Below, piece by piece: positions 6,882 to 14,194 of a DNA stretch of 18,870 nt. The stretch is taken from contig URJF01000016.1 in assembly GCA_900548085.1 (NCBI GenBank), positions 1-18,870 of the forward strand, given 5' to 3'. The notes beneath the pieces are model-generated. The model saw nothing but the letters and a program-made list of their open reading frames with translations. It made no database searches and was not told the DNA's origin. A program made the position numbers and the translations under genes. Within the stretch, counting starts at the first letter, position 1. Every line of letters starts with the position of its first letter. This DNA comes from an uncultured Oscillospiraceae bacterium (GTDB taxonomy: Bacteria > Bacillota > Clostridia > Oscillospirales > Acutalibacteraceae).

Positions 6882-7730
6882 TTATACGCCTGAATATGCG
6901 TTGAATCCACCGTCTACAGGAATATTTACACCTGTAATAAATCCTGAATAAGCCTCGTCGCAGAGGAACAAAAGTGTTCCGTCAAGCTCCTCCGGCTCAC
7001 CGAATCGGTCCATAGGAGTGGCAGCAAGAATCTTGCCAGTACGCTCTGTAGGAGTGCCGTCCTCATTCCAGAGGAGAGCCGCATTCTGCTTAGTGGAGAA
7101 GAAGCCCGGTGCAATGGCATTAACTCTGATGCCCATAGGAGCAAAGTGAACAGCCATCCACTCCGTAAAGTTCTTAACAGCAGCCTTAGCCGCAGAATAA
7201 GCAGGGATACGGGTAAGAGGACGAAATGCGTTCATAGAAGTAATCATAACTATGCAGGCATTATCTTTTTCTACCATATCACGGGCGAACACCTGAGTGG
7301 GAATAAGAGTGCCCAAAAAGTTAAGATTGAATACAAAAGAAATACCATTAGGGTCCAAGTCGAAGAAGGTCTTAACATTCTCATCCTTCTGAACCAAATC
7401 AATCTTTTCGAGAGTATCCTTAGTGGTAGTACCCTTTGGGTTATTTCCGCCGGCGCCATTGAGCAAAATGTCGCAGGTGCCGAGCTTTTCGGCAATAATG
7501 TCTCTCGCCTTTTTCATAGAATCTATTTCCAAAACATTACAAGCAACAGCGATAGCCTCACCGCCGTCTGCATTGATTTCGTCGGCACACTTTTGTGCAG
7601 CCGCTTCGTTAAGGTCAAGGACAGCAACCTTGCAGCCCTGCTTAGCAAGAGTCTTGGCAAACTGGCCGCAAAGAACTCCGCCGCCGCCTGTAACAACTGC
7701 AACTCTGCCCTTCAAATTTTCGTGAGTCAT
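6882..7730 (-). CDS. uxuB: SDR-family D-mannonate oxidoreductase (UxuB type)
   Basis: This 282-aa short-chain dehydrogenase has the NAD(P)-binding motif TGGGGVLCG (14-22), NGAGG at about 91-95, and the catalytic set Ser in ITSMNAF plus YSAAK. An insert of about 40 residues after NGAGG (with NNPKGTTTKDT...) is typical of the fructuronate reductase/mannonate dehydrogenase type SDRs (B. subtilis UxuB/YjmF). The expected reaction is D-fructuronate to D-mannonate in glucuronate breakdown. The assignment rests mainly on the uxuA gene 16 nt upstream; by sequence alone other sugar-acid oxidoreductases are possible. It starts behind GGAG at 7740-7743 (minus strand) and is the last gene of the operon. 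Confidence 0.85.
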   Translation of the reverse strand: MTHENLKGRVAVVTGGGGVLCGQFAKTLAKQGCKVAVLDLNEAAAQKCADEINADGGEAIAVACNVLEIDSMKKARDIIAEKLGTCDILLNGAGGNNPKGTTTKDTLEKIDLVQKDENVKTFFDLDPNGISFVFNLNFLGTLIPTQVFARDMVEKDNACIVMITSMNAFRPLTRIPAYSAAKAAVKNFTEWMAVHFAPMGIRVNAIAPGFFSTKQNAALLWNEDGTPTERTGKILAATPMDRFGEPEELDGTLLFLCDEAYSGFITGVNIPVDGGFNAYSGV

Positions 7731-7746
7731 AAGTACATCTCCGTTT

Positions 7747-8811
7747 TTATTTTCTTGATTTTTCTACTGCTTCCCACAAGCCGTTAAGATAGCAAGCACC
7801 TAACGCTCTGTCATAAAGTCCGTATCCCGGACGGGCAACTTCGCCCCAAATCATTCTGCCGTGGTCAGGTCTGACATAGCCGTCAAAGCCAACCTCTTGC
7901 AGTGCTTTGACTATCTCATACATATCGAGAGAGCCTGCAGCGCTTTCGTGGGCGGTCTCATTGAACCAGTGGTCATTGATTTTTACATTACGCAGATGAG
8001 CAAAATAAATTCTGTCCCCTGCCGCTTTTATAATCTCTACCATATCATTATTTGGACTTGCACCGAGAGAGCCTGTGCAGAGAGTAAGACCGTTATACTT
8101 GCTGGGTACCATAGCAAGAAGCTTTTGGACAGCTTCCTTGTCGGTAATGATACGAGGCAGACCGAATATGCCCCAGGGCGGATCATCCGGATGTATAGCC
8201 ATCTTAACATCACATTCTTCACAAGTGGGCATAATAGCCTCCAAGAAATACTTTAGGTTAGTCCAAAGGTCATCCGCAGTTACACCCTTATATTTCTCGA
8301 ACAGTTCTTTAATTTCGCCCATACGCTCAGTTTCCCATCCGGGCATAGCGTAGCCGTTTGAGTTATTGTCAATCTCTCTGAACATATCCTCCGGAGATTT
8401 GCCCTCTACCTGCTTGCCATCGTAGCAAAGGCAGGTTGAGCCGTCGGGGAGAGGCATATACAAGTCTGTCCTTGTCCAATCAAAAACGGGCATAAAGTTA
8501 TAGCATATTACCTTTACGCCAACCTTTGACAAATTGCGGATAGACTCTTTGTAATTCTCGATATACTTATCTCTGGTGGGCAAGCCGAGCTTTATATCCT
8601 CGTGGACATTTACGCTCTCGATACATTCCATAGTCAGTCCGGCAGCGGTAATCTCGTCATACATAGCCTGTACTCTGTCCATAGTCCAAGCCTCGCCGGC
8701 AGGCAAATCGTGGAGTGCGGGAACTACTCCCACAACGCCCGGTATCTGCTTGATTTGGTCAAGTGAAACGGTGTCCTTATCTTTGCCGAACCATCTAAAT
8801 GTCATTTGCAT
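7747..8811 (-). CDS. uxuA: Mannonate dehydratase
   Basis: The 354-aa TIM-barrel enzyme dehydrates D-mannonate to 2-keto-3-deoxy-D-gluconate, using a divalent metal. It begins MTFRWFG like family members. Metal/active-site blocks are present in order: IHPDDPPWGIFGLPR, LCTGSLG (metal Cys), YFAHLRN (metal His) and RPDHGRMIWG (Asp/His). Length equals the Firmicute family norm. ATG 8811 is 8 nt after GGAGG (8820-8824, minus strand); an in-frame ATG two codons later is less well placed. It is the first gene of uxuA-uxuB. No uronate isomerase, transporter, kinase or regulator lies alongside, so the rest of the pathway must be elsewhere. Confidence 0.95.
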   Translation of the reverse strand: MQMTFRWFGKDKDTVSLDQIKQIPGVVGVVPALHDLPAGEAWTMDRVQAMYDEITAAGLTMECIESVNVHEDIKLGLPTRDKYIENYKESIRNLSKVGVKVICYNFMPVFDWTRTDLYMPLPDGSTCLCYDGKQVEGKSPEDMFREIDNNSNGYAMPGWETERMGEIKELFEKYKGVTADDLWTNLKYFLEAIMPTCEECDVKMAIHPDDPPWGIFGLPRIITDKEAVQKLLAMVPSKYNGLTLCTGSLGASPNNDMVEIIKAAGDRIYFAHLRNVKINDHWFNETAHESAAGSLDMYEIVKALQEVGFDGYVRPDHGRMIWGEVARPGYGLYDRALGACYLNGLWEAVEKSRK

Positions 8812-8845
8812 CGTCTATTCCTCCTTTGTTTTTATTATCGTGTTC

Positions 8846-8874
8846 ATTTTAGCACAGAATCCCAATGTAATCAA
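8846..8874 (-). promoter_or_regulatory. Promoter of uxuA-uxuB
   Basis: On the minus strand: -35 TTGATT (8874-8869), 17-nt spacer, TAAAAT (8851-8846) preceded by TGC, an extended -10. Transcription would start near 8840, about 30 nt before uxuA. No clear catabolite (cre) site is seen. Confidence 0.7.
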
Positions 8875-8895
8875 CAGAAAATATAATAATATTAG

Positions 8896-10065
8896 TCACT
8901 TTTTGAGTACATATTCTTTTCCTATATTTTCTATACAAAGAAGTTCTACTGTGGCGACGGCACAATCGGACTTGATTTCTGCATTTACCTCCTGGGACAA
9001 AATTTCGCAGTCGGAATAATCCTTTTCCAACTTTCTGTTGATTTCATCTTTTACCAGCGTACTGAGCTCCTTGTCGGTCAGGTCAACAGTATCGAGAGAA
9101 TAGGGACGAACCGTCTTTTTTATGACGCCTATAGGGAGCACCTTTTTATTGAGTTTTACATACTCCGAGTCGATTTTGTCGTCGCTGTACATACGGTAGC
9201 TTGAGCCGATATACAGAGGCAGCTTAATACCGAAAAAGCACAATGTGCGATATGTTTTTTCCTTGTCATAGCTTTTGACTGCTTGGGAACGGCTGACAGT
9301 GACGGTAAATTTCTCTTTAACCTGTGCCATAAAATCGCCTCGTGCATGGGCAAACAAATTTTTCTTTTGTTCCCCACTCTCACGGACACCGGACACAAGA
9401 ATATCTCCTGCCACGACACTGTCGCCCACTTTTGCCACCTGCCAGCCGTCATAGACCTTTGTGCTGACAATTATTCCGTCTTTTTTTGCCTTTAGGTTTA
9501 CTGCCTTATTTTGCTTGCGGACATCGGGAATAGGTACGGTTTCGTTCAGCTCAACTACGGCTGTGGCTCCGTCTCTGTTGATATGCACCCACGCACATTT
9601 GTCAAAGGAAGCCATCATAAGACTCTCTAACCTGTCAATGTCGACACTCCTCCAATATGTACCTACCGAAAAATCATTTTCCTTCAAAAACGCTGTTACC
9701 TGCGAACTGGAAATTTTTTCATTACCCGTTACCTCCACATTCCACACAAATCCGTTCAAAAAGCAAATAATACCAACAAAGCAAAACAGACCGAGGAACA
9801 GTCCCGTGCGTGCCTTATACTTAGCCAAAAAGAATATGGGGCCATGTCTCTCGGATACACTGACAATACCTCCGTGAGCAAGGGCTATGCGGTGCAAAAA
9901 GAAATAGCTCTTAGGTCGGCAACGAGCTGTTATGCCTTTTTTTGTTCGTCTTATGTCATAGATATTGAGCCCTTTTTCGTAGCATTCGTTTATAAACCCC
10001 TCGCAAAAGCCATCGCTGAAAGTGAACACAACATATCCCAGCAGCCACCTAAGCAGCCTAACCAT
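8896..10065 (-). CDS. yqfD: Sporulation protein YqfD
   Basis: The 389-aa protein is a membrane-anchored sporulation factor. In Bacillus, yqfD belongs to the mother-cell sigma-E regulon together with yqfC. It starts MVRLLRWLLGYV, as YqfD proteins do, and has an N-terminal cytoplasmic domain of about 80 residues. A membrane helix follows (about 87-108, ending FLNGFVW), then a POTRA/FtsQ-like segment beginning VEVTGNEKISSSQV and a long extracytoplasmic part with LKAKKDGIIVS. I chose the ATG at 10065, which overlaps the yqfC stop by 8 nt and follows GTGGAG; an upstream in-frame TTG (10089) would add eight residues unlike the family. No terminator is visible after the stop, so readthrough into uxuA is possible. 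Confidence 0.92.
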   Translation of the reverse strand: MVRLLRWLLGYVVFTFSDGFCEGFINECYEKGLNIYDIRRTKKGITARCRPKSYFFLHRIALAHGGIVSVSERHGPIFFLAKYKARTGLFLGLFCFVGIICFLNGFVWNVEVTGNEKISSSQVTAFLKENDFSVGTYWRSVDIDRLESLMMASFDKCAWVHINRDGATAVVELNETVPIPDVRKQNKAVNLKAKKDGIIVSTKVYDGWQVAKVGDSVVAGDILVSGVRESGEQKKNLFAHARGDFMAQVKEKFTVTVSRSQAVKSYDKEKTYRTLCFFGIKLPLYIGSSYRMYSDDKIDSEYVKLNKKVLPIGVIKKTVRPYSLDTVDLTDKELSTLVKDEINRKLEKDYSDCEILSQEVNAEIKSDCAVATVELLCIENIGKEYVLKK

Positions 10066-10342
10066 TACTCTCAAACTCCACGGATGCAATCACACCTTTG
10101 ACTATTGCACCACGATATGAAAAAGAATTTATGTACAAATCCTGTCCCACAAATGTGACGCAATACTTGCCCATATTTATTTTGATTCTGTCTTTAGTAT
10201 ATTCGCATATTCCCTTCAGTCCGTCTATGACGCACTCGCTGTCACCGATAAGTTCAATATGGGGAGATACAGAATAAGACGCTATGCTGTCGCTGCTCTT
10301 TGCTTTTGCCAAAGTAATCACCGATATAATATATGAAATCAA
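10058..10342 (-). CDS. yqfC: Sporulation protein YqfC (start uncertain)
   Basis: The core of the YqfC/YabP-like family is clear: SPHIELIGDSECVIDGLKGICEYTKDRIKINMG, then CVTFVGQDLYINSFSYRGAIVKGVIASVEF. Family function is in sporulation, paired with YqfD. The N-terminus is odd. The only in-frame starts are TTG (10342), GTG and another TTG downstream. The ATG that overlaps the corA stop in a classic ATGA arrangement (10352-10350) is in another frame, separated by a run of five A (10341-10345, plus strand). Deleting one base of that run would join this ATG to the conserved frame. Either the gene really starts at TTG 10342 (AGGTGG is about 12 nt upstream), or there is a sequence error or real frameshift. 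Confidence 0.85.
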   Translation of the reverse strand: MISYIISVITLAKAKSSDSIASYSVSPHIELIGDSECVIDGLKGICEYTKDRIKINMGKYCVTFVGQDLYINSFSYRGAIVKGVIASVEFESNG

Positions 10343-10348
10343 AAAGTT

Positions 10349-11272
10349 TCATATCCACCTTTTGTGCTTAAAGAGAAAAAACAGCCCTGCCGTAACCAAT
10401 ACAAAAGTGCCTATAACGCCCGGATATCCCCACCGACTGTAAAGTTCGGGCATATAACGAAAATTCATTCCGTACCATCCGGCAATAAAAGAAAGGGGTG
10501 AAAATATCACTGTGACCAATGTAAATATTTTCATAATACGGTTCTGCTTCAGCTCGAGCTCGGACTCATATGCCTCTCTGAGATGAACAACGCTGTCAGA
10601 CAAAAGGGTTACTCTCTCCTTAAGTCTGCTTATGCGTGCTATGAGTGTATCGAGATATTTTTCGTCGCCCTCACCCCATATCTCGTCATCGTACATTATG
10701 TGGGCAATATCCTCTATGCTGTCATAATAATCACGCATATGGAGCAATCTCTTTTTTACTTTCAGCAGAGACATATTACAATCGTCGTCTGTATCCGATG
10801 AGTGAATTTTGTTCTCTATGCAGTCCACATAATCCTCTGTGCTCTCAAAAAAATCATTGTCACCGGATATTATACTGTCGAAAAGAGCAAAGCAAAATTT
10901 TCGAATACTCATATCCGACGGAGAATATCTGCCCACGGCACTCAAAAAATCATCTCTCAAAGAACAGTCGTTGTCCCGTATCTCGCATACTATAACAAGA
11001 TTTTTCATCACAAAAAATCCCATACTGTCGCTGTCATTTTTGTCTCGGGCGGGGTTAATAATATTAAGTGTTCCGTAGACGCAGTCGTCCGCTACCTGCG
11101 CAAAGGTGCGACGGCTGTTATTCTTGCACATAAAGGTCCACTCATCAGGCAGGCACAGACAATCTTTTATGCTCTCTGCACTGTCGGAATTTATAAAACC
11201 TACAGTCAAAAAATTTTCGCTGATACTGTCAGCCTCTACCGTAACCAAATCATCACTGTACTCATAAAACAT
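10349..11272 (-). CDS. corA: CorA-family magnesium/divalent-cation transporter
   Basis: The 307-aa protein has the CorA build: a soluble N-terminal domain of about 240 residues rich in Asp/Glu and ending in a long helix (ARISRLKERVTLLSDSVVHLREAYESELELKQNRIMK is part of it), then two membrane helices. The first ends in the signature YGMNF. The second is followed by the short basic tail KHKRWI. It imports Mg2+, or in some members Co2+, Ni2+ or Zn2+. The start at 11272 has no visible Shine-Dalgarno sequence, and a TATAAT sits directly in front of it, so the true start could lie a little downstream. It is the first gene of corA-yqfC-yqfD, and its stop TGA is 7 nt from the yqfC frame. Confidence 0.88.
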   Translation of the reverse strand: MFYEYSDDLVTVEADSISENFLTVGFINSDSAESIKDCLCLPDEWTFMCKNNSRRTFAQVADDCVYGTLNIINPARDKNDSDSMGFFVMKNLVIVCEIRDNDCSLRDDFLSAVGRYSPSDMSIRKFCFALFDSIISGDNDFFESTEDYVDCIENKIHSSDTDDDCNMSLLKVKKRLLHMRDYYDSIEDIAHIMYDDEIWGEGDEKYLDTLIARISRLKERVTLLSDSVVHLREAYESELELKQNRIMKIFTLVTVIFSPLSFIAGWYGMNFRYMPELYSRWGYPGVIGTFVLVTAGLFFLFKHKRWI

Positions 11273-11301
11273 ATTATATTGTGTGCAGATAACTAAATTT
11301 A

Positions 11302-11342
11302 TTGCAAAAATCTCTGCGGAATGGTATTATAATTTCGAGGTG
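11302..11342 (+). promoter_or_regulatory. Promoter and ribosome site of the acyltransferase-like gene
   Basis: -35 TTGCAA (11302-11307), 17-nt spacer, -10 TATTAT (11325-11330), then GAGGTG (11337-11342) only 7 nt before ATG 11350. The 5' leader would be about 12 nt. Confidence 0.65.
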
Positions 11343-11349
11343 AAATAAT

Positions 11350-12393
11350 ATGATATTTTTTGTCATAATTCTTATCGCCATAATTTGTATCGGGATAGAG
11401 GTTGCACCGAAGGACAGTTTTTTTGATGACTACTGCTCAAGGAGGCAAACTGCCACGATAAATGGTATTTTTTCGCTGTTTATATTTCTCAGTCACGCAT
11501 CGCAATACATTCATTTAGGCGGCGTACTCGACAATCCGTATATCGCATTGCGGCTATATATGGGACAGCTTGTAGTAGCGACCTTTTTGTTCTATTCGGG
11601 CTACGGAATAATGGAGAGCATAACGAAAAAAGGCACACCCTATGTAAAGCAAATACCAAAGCACAGATTATTTAAGGTATGGTATCACTATGCTATAGTT
11701 GTGGCACTGTTTTTGTTAGTCAATCTTATATTCCAAAGGCCGTACAAAGCCACGGCAATAATTTTTTCGCTGACGGCATACACCAGCGTAGGCAACAGTA
11801 ACTGGTATATATTCATAACCTTTACAATGTACCTGATTATATTCGCCTCCTTTATGATGTTCAAAAAATCCAAAGGATTGGCATTAGGCTCTGTAGCTGT
11901 ACTGACGCTTGCTGTAGCGCTGATAGAGTACAAAGCAAACTGCGGCGCAAGATTCTATGACACGGTATTCTGCTTTGTGGCAGGTATGGTATTCTCTGTA
12001 GCTAAACCAAAGCTCCAAAGCTTTGTTATGAAAAGTGATATGGTGTGGGCAATATCCTTTACCGTGTTGCTGGGCGCATTTATAGGAATCGGAACGATAA
12101 GGCATATATCGGATGTGTACTACAACATATTTGCTATTCTGATGGTACTGCTGATAGTTATGATAACAATGAAGGTGAGAGTGGGAAACAACATTCTCGA
12201 CTTTTTCGGCAGTCACATATTCAGCTTTTTTATACTGCAGCGCATACCGATGATTATACTCAGTGAAACGGGTGTAAATCACACAAAATACACATTTGTT
12301 GTGCTGAGCTTTGCAATCACAATATGCCTGGCAACAGTCTTTGATAAATGTATGGCAAAGTTGGACGAAAAAGTGTATAAAAAAATCGGCTGA
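11350..12393 (+). CDS. Acyltransferase-3-like multi-pass membrane protein
   Basis: The 347-aa protein has about ten hydrophobic helices. After the first helix comes SRRQTATINGIFSLFIFLSHASQYI, where the helix-borne His sits in the place of the conserved active-site His of acyltransferase-3 (OafA/WecH-like) proteins. FLFYSGYGIMES, SNWYIF and FFILQRIPMI also match that family in style. Such enzymes move acyl groups onto sugars, peptidoglycan or lipids at the membrane. The acceptor is unknown, and no glycan cluster surrounds the gene. The stop codon lies inside a small hairpin (CGGCTG 12387-12392 / CAGCCG 12402-12407) without a T-run. The COG0523 gene starts 58 nt later and may be cotranscribed. 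Confidence 0.78.
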   Translation: MIFFVIILIAIICIGIEVAPKDSFFDDYCSRRQTATINGIFSLFIFLSHASQYIHLGGVLDNPYIALRLYMGQLVVATFLFYSGYGIMESITKKGTPYVKQIPKHRLFKVWYHYAIVVALFLLVNLIFQRPYKATAIIFSLTAYTSVGNSNWYIFITFTMYLIIFASFMMFKKSKGLALGSVAVLTLAVALIEYKANCGARFYDTVFCFVAGMVFSVAKPKLQSFVMKSDMVWAISFTVLLGAFIGIGTIRHISDVYYNIFAILMVLLIVMITMKVRVGNNILDFFGSHIFSFFILQRIPMIILSETGVNHTKYTFVVLSFAITICLATVFDKCMAKLDEKVYKKIG

Positions 12394-12451
12394 CCCCTTG
12401 ACAGCCGTAGTATCATATTATGTGAAAAAAACGAAAGAAAGGAAAAATATT

Positions 12452-13579
12452 ATGAATAAAAAACTTGTACCTGTTACACTGCTCACCGGATATTTGGGAG
12501 CAGGAAAAACAACGTTGTTGAACCATGTGCTCGCTAATCAAGAGGGCTATAAGGTAGCAGTAATAGTAAACGACATCGGTGAGGTAAATATCGACGCATC
12601 ACTGATAGCAAAGGGCGGAAATGTTACTCAACAGGACGAAAATCTCGTACCTCTTTCAAACGGCTGTATCTGCTGCACACTCAAGGTAGACTTGATGAAA
12701 CAAATAATCTCACTGTGCCAAAGCGGACGCTTTGACTACATTCTTATCGAGGCAAGCGGAATATGTGAGCCGGGTCCAATCGCAGGCTCAATCTGTATGC
12801 TGGACGGCACAGACCCGAGAGCACAAATGCCGGCAGTCTGCTATCTGGACAATGTAGTAACAGTAGTAGACGCACTGCGTATGGTGGACGAATTTGTGGC
12901 AGGAGAATCTCTCATTGACCACGAACTCGACGAGGATGATATCGAAAATCTGTTGGTAGAACAAATTGAATACTGCACAACTATCATACTGAACAAAATC
13001 GATCAGGTATCAGACGAGGACAAAGAAAAGATACTGAAGGTAATCAAAACTCTCCAACCGGAAGCAAAAATAATCGAAGCAAGTTACGGCGATGTGCCTG
13101 TATCCGAAATACTCGATACTCACAATTTTGACTACGACAAAATTCTCAACTCTCCCGGCTGGGTAAAGGCTATGGAAGGCGAAGAAGAAAACGAGGACGA
13201 AGGCGAAAGCGAAGAATATGGCATAAGCACCTTTGTCTACGAATCACTGCCTCCTCTTGACAAGCAGAAGTTTGAAAACTTTGTATTCGCTCACTATCCA
13301 AAGAGTGTAATCAGAGCTAAAGGTCTGTTTTGGATTACCGAGGCTCCGGACACAGCATATATTTTTGAGCAAAGCGGAAAACAAAAGACCGCTACTGATG
13401 ACGGAAAATGGATAGCAGCCTTTCCGGAAGCACAGCGCAGACAAATCCTCGCTATGAATCCTGACATTGCTGCCTCTTGGGACGAGCAATACGGTGACAG
13501 AACAAACAAAATAGTTTTCATCGGTCACAATATGGACAAAGAAGAAATCACAAAGGCTCTGGATGCCTGCAAAGCATAA
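12452..13579 (+). CDS. COG0523 (CobW/ZNG1-type) metal-chaperone GTPase
   Basis: The 375-aa G3E-class GTPase carries Walker A GYLGAGKTT (13-21), EASG (100-103), NKID (181-184), and the diagnostic metal site GCICC (71-75). A CobW C-terminal domain starts near residue 258 (ISTFVYESLPPLD). Family members deliver Zn2+, Co2+ or Fe2+ to client enzymes. Many have a His-rich linker; here the linker is acidic (EGEEENEDEGESEE), so the metal is not evident. ATG 12452 is 8 nt after AAAGGA (12438-12443). The frame is open further upstream to 12311, but that part lies inside the acyltransferase gene. No Zur-type box was seen upstream. A strong terminator follows. Confidence 0.9.
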   Translation: MNKKLVPVTLLTGYLGAGKTTLLNHVLANQEGYKVAVIVNDIGEVNIDASLIAKGGNVTQQDENLVPLSNGCICCTLKVDLMKQIISLCQSGRFDYILIEASGICEPGPIAGSICMLDGTDPRAQMPAVCYLDNVVTVVDALRMVDEFVAGESLIDHELDEDDIENLLVEQIEYCTTIILNKIDQVSDEDKEKILKVIKTLQPEAKIIEASYGDVPVSEILDTHNFDYDKILNSPGWVKAMEGEEENEDEGESEEYGISTFVYESLPPLDKQKFENFVFAHYPKSVIRAKGLFWITEAPDTAYIFEQSGKQKTATDDGKWIAAFPEAQRRQILAMNPDIAASWDEQYGDRTNKIVFIGHNMDKEEITKALDACKA

Positions 13580-13590
13580 GCAAAACAGCC

Positions 13591-13624
13591 AAAAAGTCAC
13601 GAACAAAAAGTTCGTGACTTTTTC
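13591..13624. terminator. Strong bidirectional terminator after the COG0523 gene
   Basis: A 14-bp perfect stem, AAAAAGTCACGAAC (13591-13604) and GTTCGTGACTTTTT (13610-13623), with an AAAAA loop. It can end plus-strand transcripts of the GTPase gene and act as backup terminator for the minus-strand RNA candidate. Confidence 0.92.
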
Positions 13625-13639
13625 TGATATATGTACACA

Positions 13640-13744
13640 AACGAAGAAAGACCGAGCATAACACTCGGTCTTTCCCCTCTCTGTCTATAACAAACTATAG
13701 GAGGACAGGTTACTTGAAACGGTTGCGGCTCCGTTTCAAGCGTG
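13640..13744 (-). ncRNA. Candidate free-standing small RNA (about 105 nt)
   Basis: Transcription from the promoter at 13777-13750 would start near 13743. The RNA would hold, 5' to 3': a perfect 10-bp hairpin CTTGAAACGG/CCGTTTCAAG (13740-13713); a second stem CTGT+CTATA / TATAG+ACAG (13708-13681) with a bulged CCTC; an AGAGGGG stretch; and an 11-bp hairpin GAAAGACCGAG/CTCGGTCTTTC (13674-13646) with a T-rich tail. UCCUCC at the bulge is complementary to ribosome sites such as GGAGGA. There is no minus-strand gene downstream, only the convergent GTPase gene, so it is not a leader. It does not match 6S, SRP or tmRNA as I know them. This is inference from sequence only. Confidence 0.55.
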
Positions 13745-13749
13745 ACTAT

Positions 13750-13777
13750 ATTATAGCAGATATAAACAATTTGTCAA
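13750..13777 (-). promoter_or_regulatory. Promoter of the small-RNA candidate
   Basis: On the minus strand: consensus -35 TTGACA (13777-13772), 16-nt spacer ending TGC, consensus -10 TATAAT (13755-13750). Both hexamers are perfect and there is an extended -10, the best promoter in the window. Confidence 0.8.
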
Positions 13778-13889
13778 GGGTTAAGTTGAAAGATTTTTGG
13801 CAATTTCTACAACGAATAGCAAATGGTGTATATTTTTGTCGAACAAAATCGAGTAAAAAAATTTTTTTGGACTTTTTCCCCATCGGGTA

Positions 13890-13918
13890 TTGACAAAGAA
13901 CATTTGTTCTACTAAGAT
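13890..13918 (+). promoter_or_regulatory. Promoter of the sigma-like gene pair
   Basis: -35 TTGACA (13890-13895), 17-nt spacer, -10 TAAGAT (13913-13918). Transcription would start near 13925, about 54 nt before ATG 13979. The spacer is occupied by a LexA-type box. Confidence 0.75.
13897..13910. promoter_or_regulatory. LexA-type SOS box
   Basis: AGAACATTTGTTCT is a perfect palindrome apart from the centre and fits the Firmicute LexA/DinR core GAAC-N4-GTTC. It lies between the -35 and -10 of the promoter, where bound LexA would block polymerase. Function is inferred from sequence match and position. Confidence 0.7.
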
Positions 13919-13978
13919 AAAAAGCAGATTGACCCACCACTCATGTCAGTCGATACAAAAAGAAAGAAGGAGCAGCAG

Positions 13979-14194
13979 ATGACAATTAACGAATTGGCGA
14001 ATGAATACACTCAGCAGTACAATGTTCTGTGTGCAAAAATGGATGCGCTGAAACCGCTTCTGTGCGTCTATACCGGCAAAGAACTGTATCTACTGAGAAA
14101 ACGAATACGAATATATTACGATATGGCTTGTGAATGCAAAAGAACAGCATCACTGCTCAACGGGTATTATGATGAGGAGGTTTGTTATGGTTGA
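13979..14194 (+). CDS. Small protein of unknown function, partner of the sigma-like protein
   Basis: I place the start at ATG 13979, 6 nt after AAGGAG (13967-13972), giving 71 aa; an ATG at 13943 in the same frame has no ribosome site. The protein looks helical throughout (LANEYTQQYNVLCAKMDALKP, then ELYLLRKRIRIYYDMACECKR) with a basic middle and acidic end, five cysteines and no membrane helix or signal peptide. I do not recognise the family. It overlaps the next gene by 8 nt and shares the LexA-box promoter, so the two are very probably made together. A role as anti-sigma-like or DNA-binding partner is possible but not shown. Confidence 0.8.
   Translation: MTINELANEYTQQYNVLCAKMDALKPLLCVYTGKELYLLRKRIRIYYDMACECKRTASLLNGYYDEEVCYG

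Noticed and set aside
8841..8856. Partial TGT...ACA symmetry around the uxuA -10 as an operator
   Set aside because: Only four of six positions per half-site match, and it fits no cre or known uronate regulator box.
10066..10089. TTG start at 10089 for YqfD
   Set aside because: The ATG at 10065 fits the family N-terminus and the overlap with yqfC; the extra eight residues do not.
12387..12407. Hairpin over the acyltransferase stop codon as terminator
   Set aside because: It has only 6 bp and no T-run; more likely the next gene is partly cotranscribed.
12311..12451. Longer N-terminus of the COG0523 protein
   Set aside because: The extra 47 codons lie mostly inside the acyltransferase gene, while ATG 12452 has a well-placed AAAGGA and begins the conserved family sequence.
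13599..13615. GAAC-N5-GTTC in the terminator stem as a second LexA box
   Set aside because: The spacing is 5 instead of 4 and the sequence is fully explained by the 14-bp terminator stem.
13714..13893. Plus-strand TTG-started frame of 59 codons behind GGAGG (13700-13704), giving a basic peptide
   Set aside because: It needs a TTG start, has no promoter in front, and its first part is the complement of the hairpins and promoter of the small-RNA candidate; the GGAGG is explained as the complement of the RNA's CCTCC.
13746..13940. Minus-strand open frame of 64 codons
   Set aside because: It covers two promoters and the LexA-type box, has no ribosome site and no family-like features.
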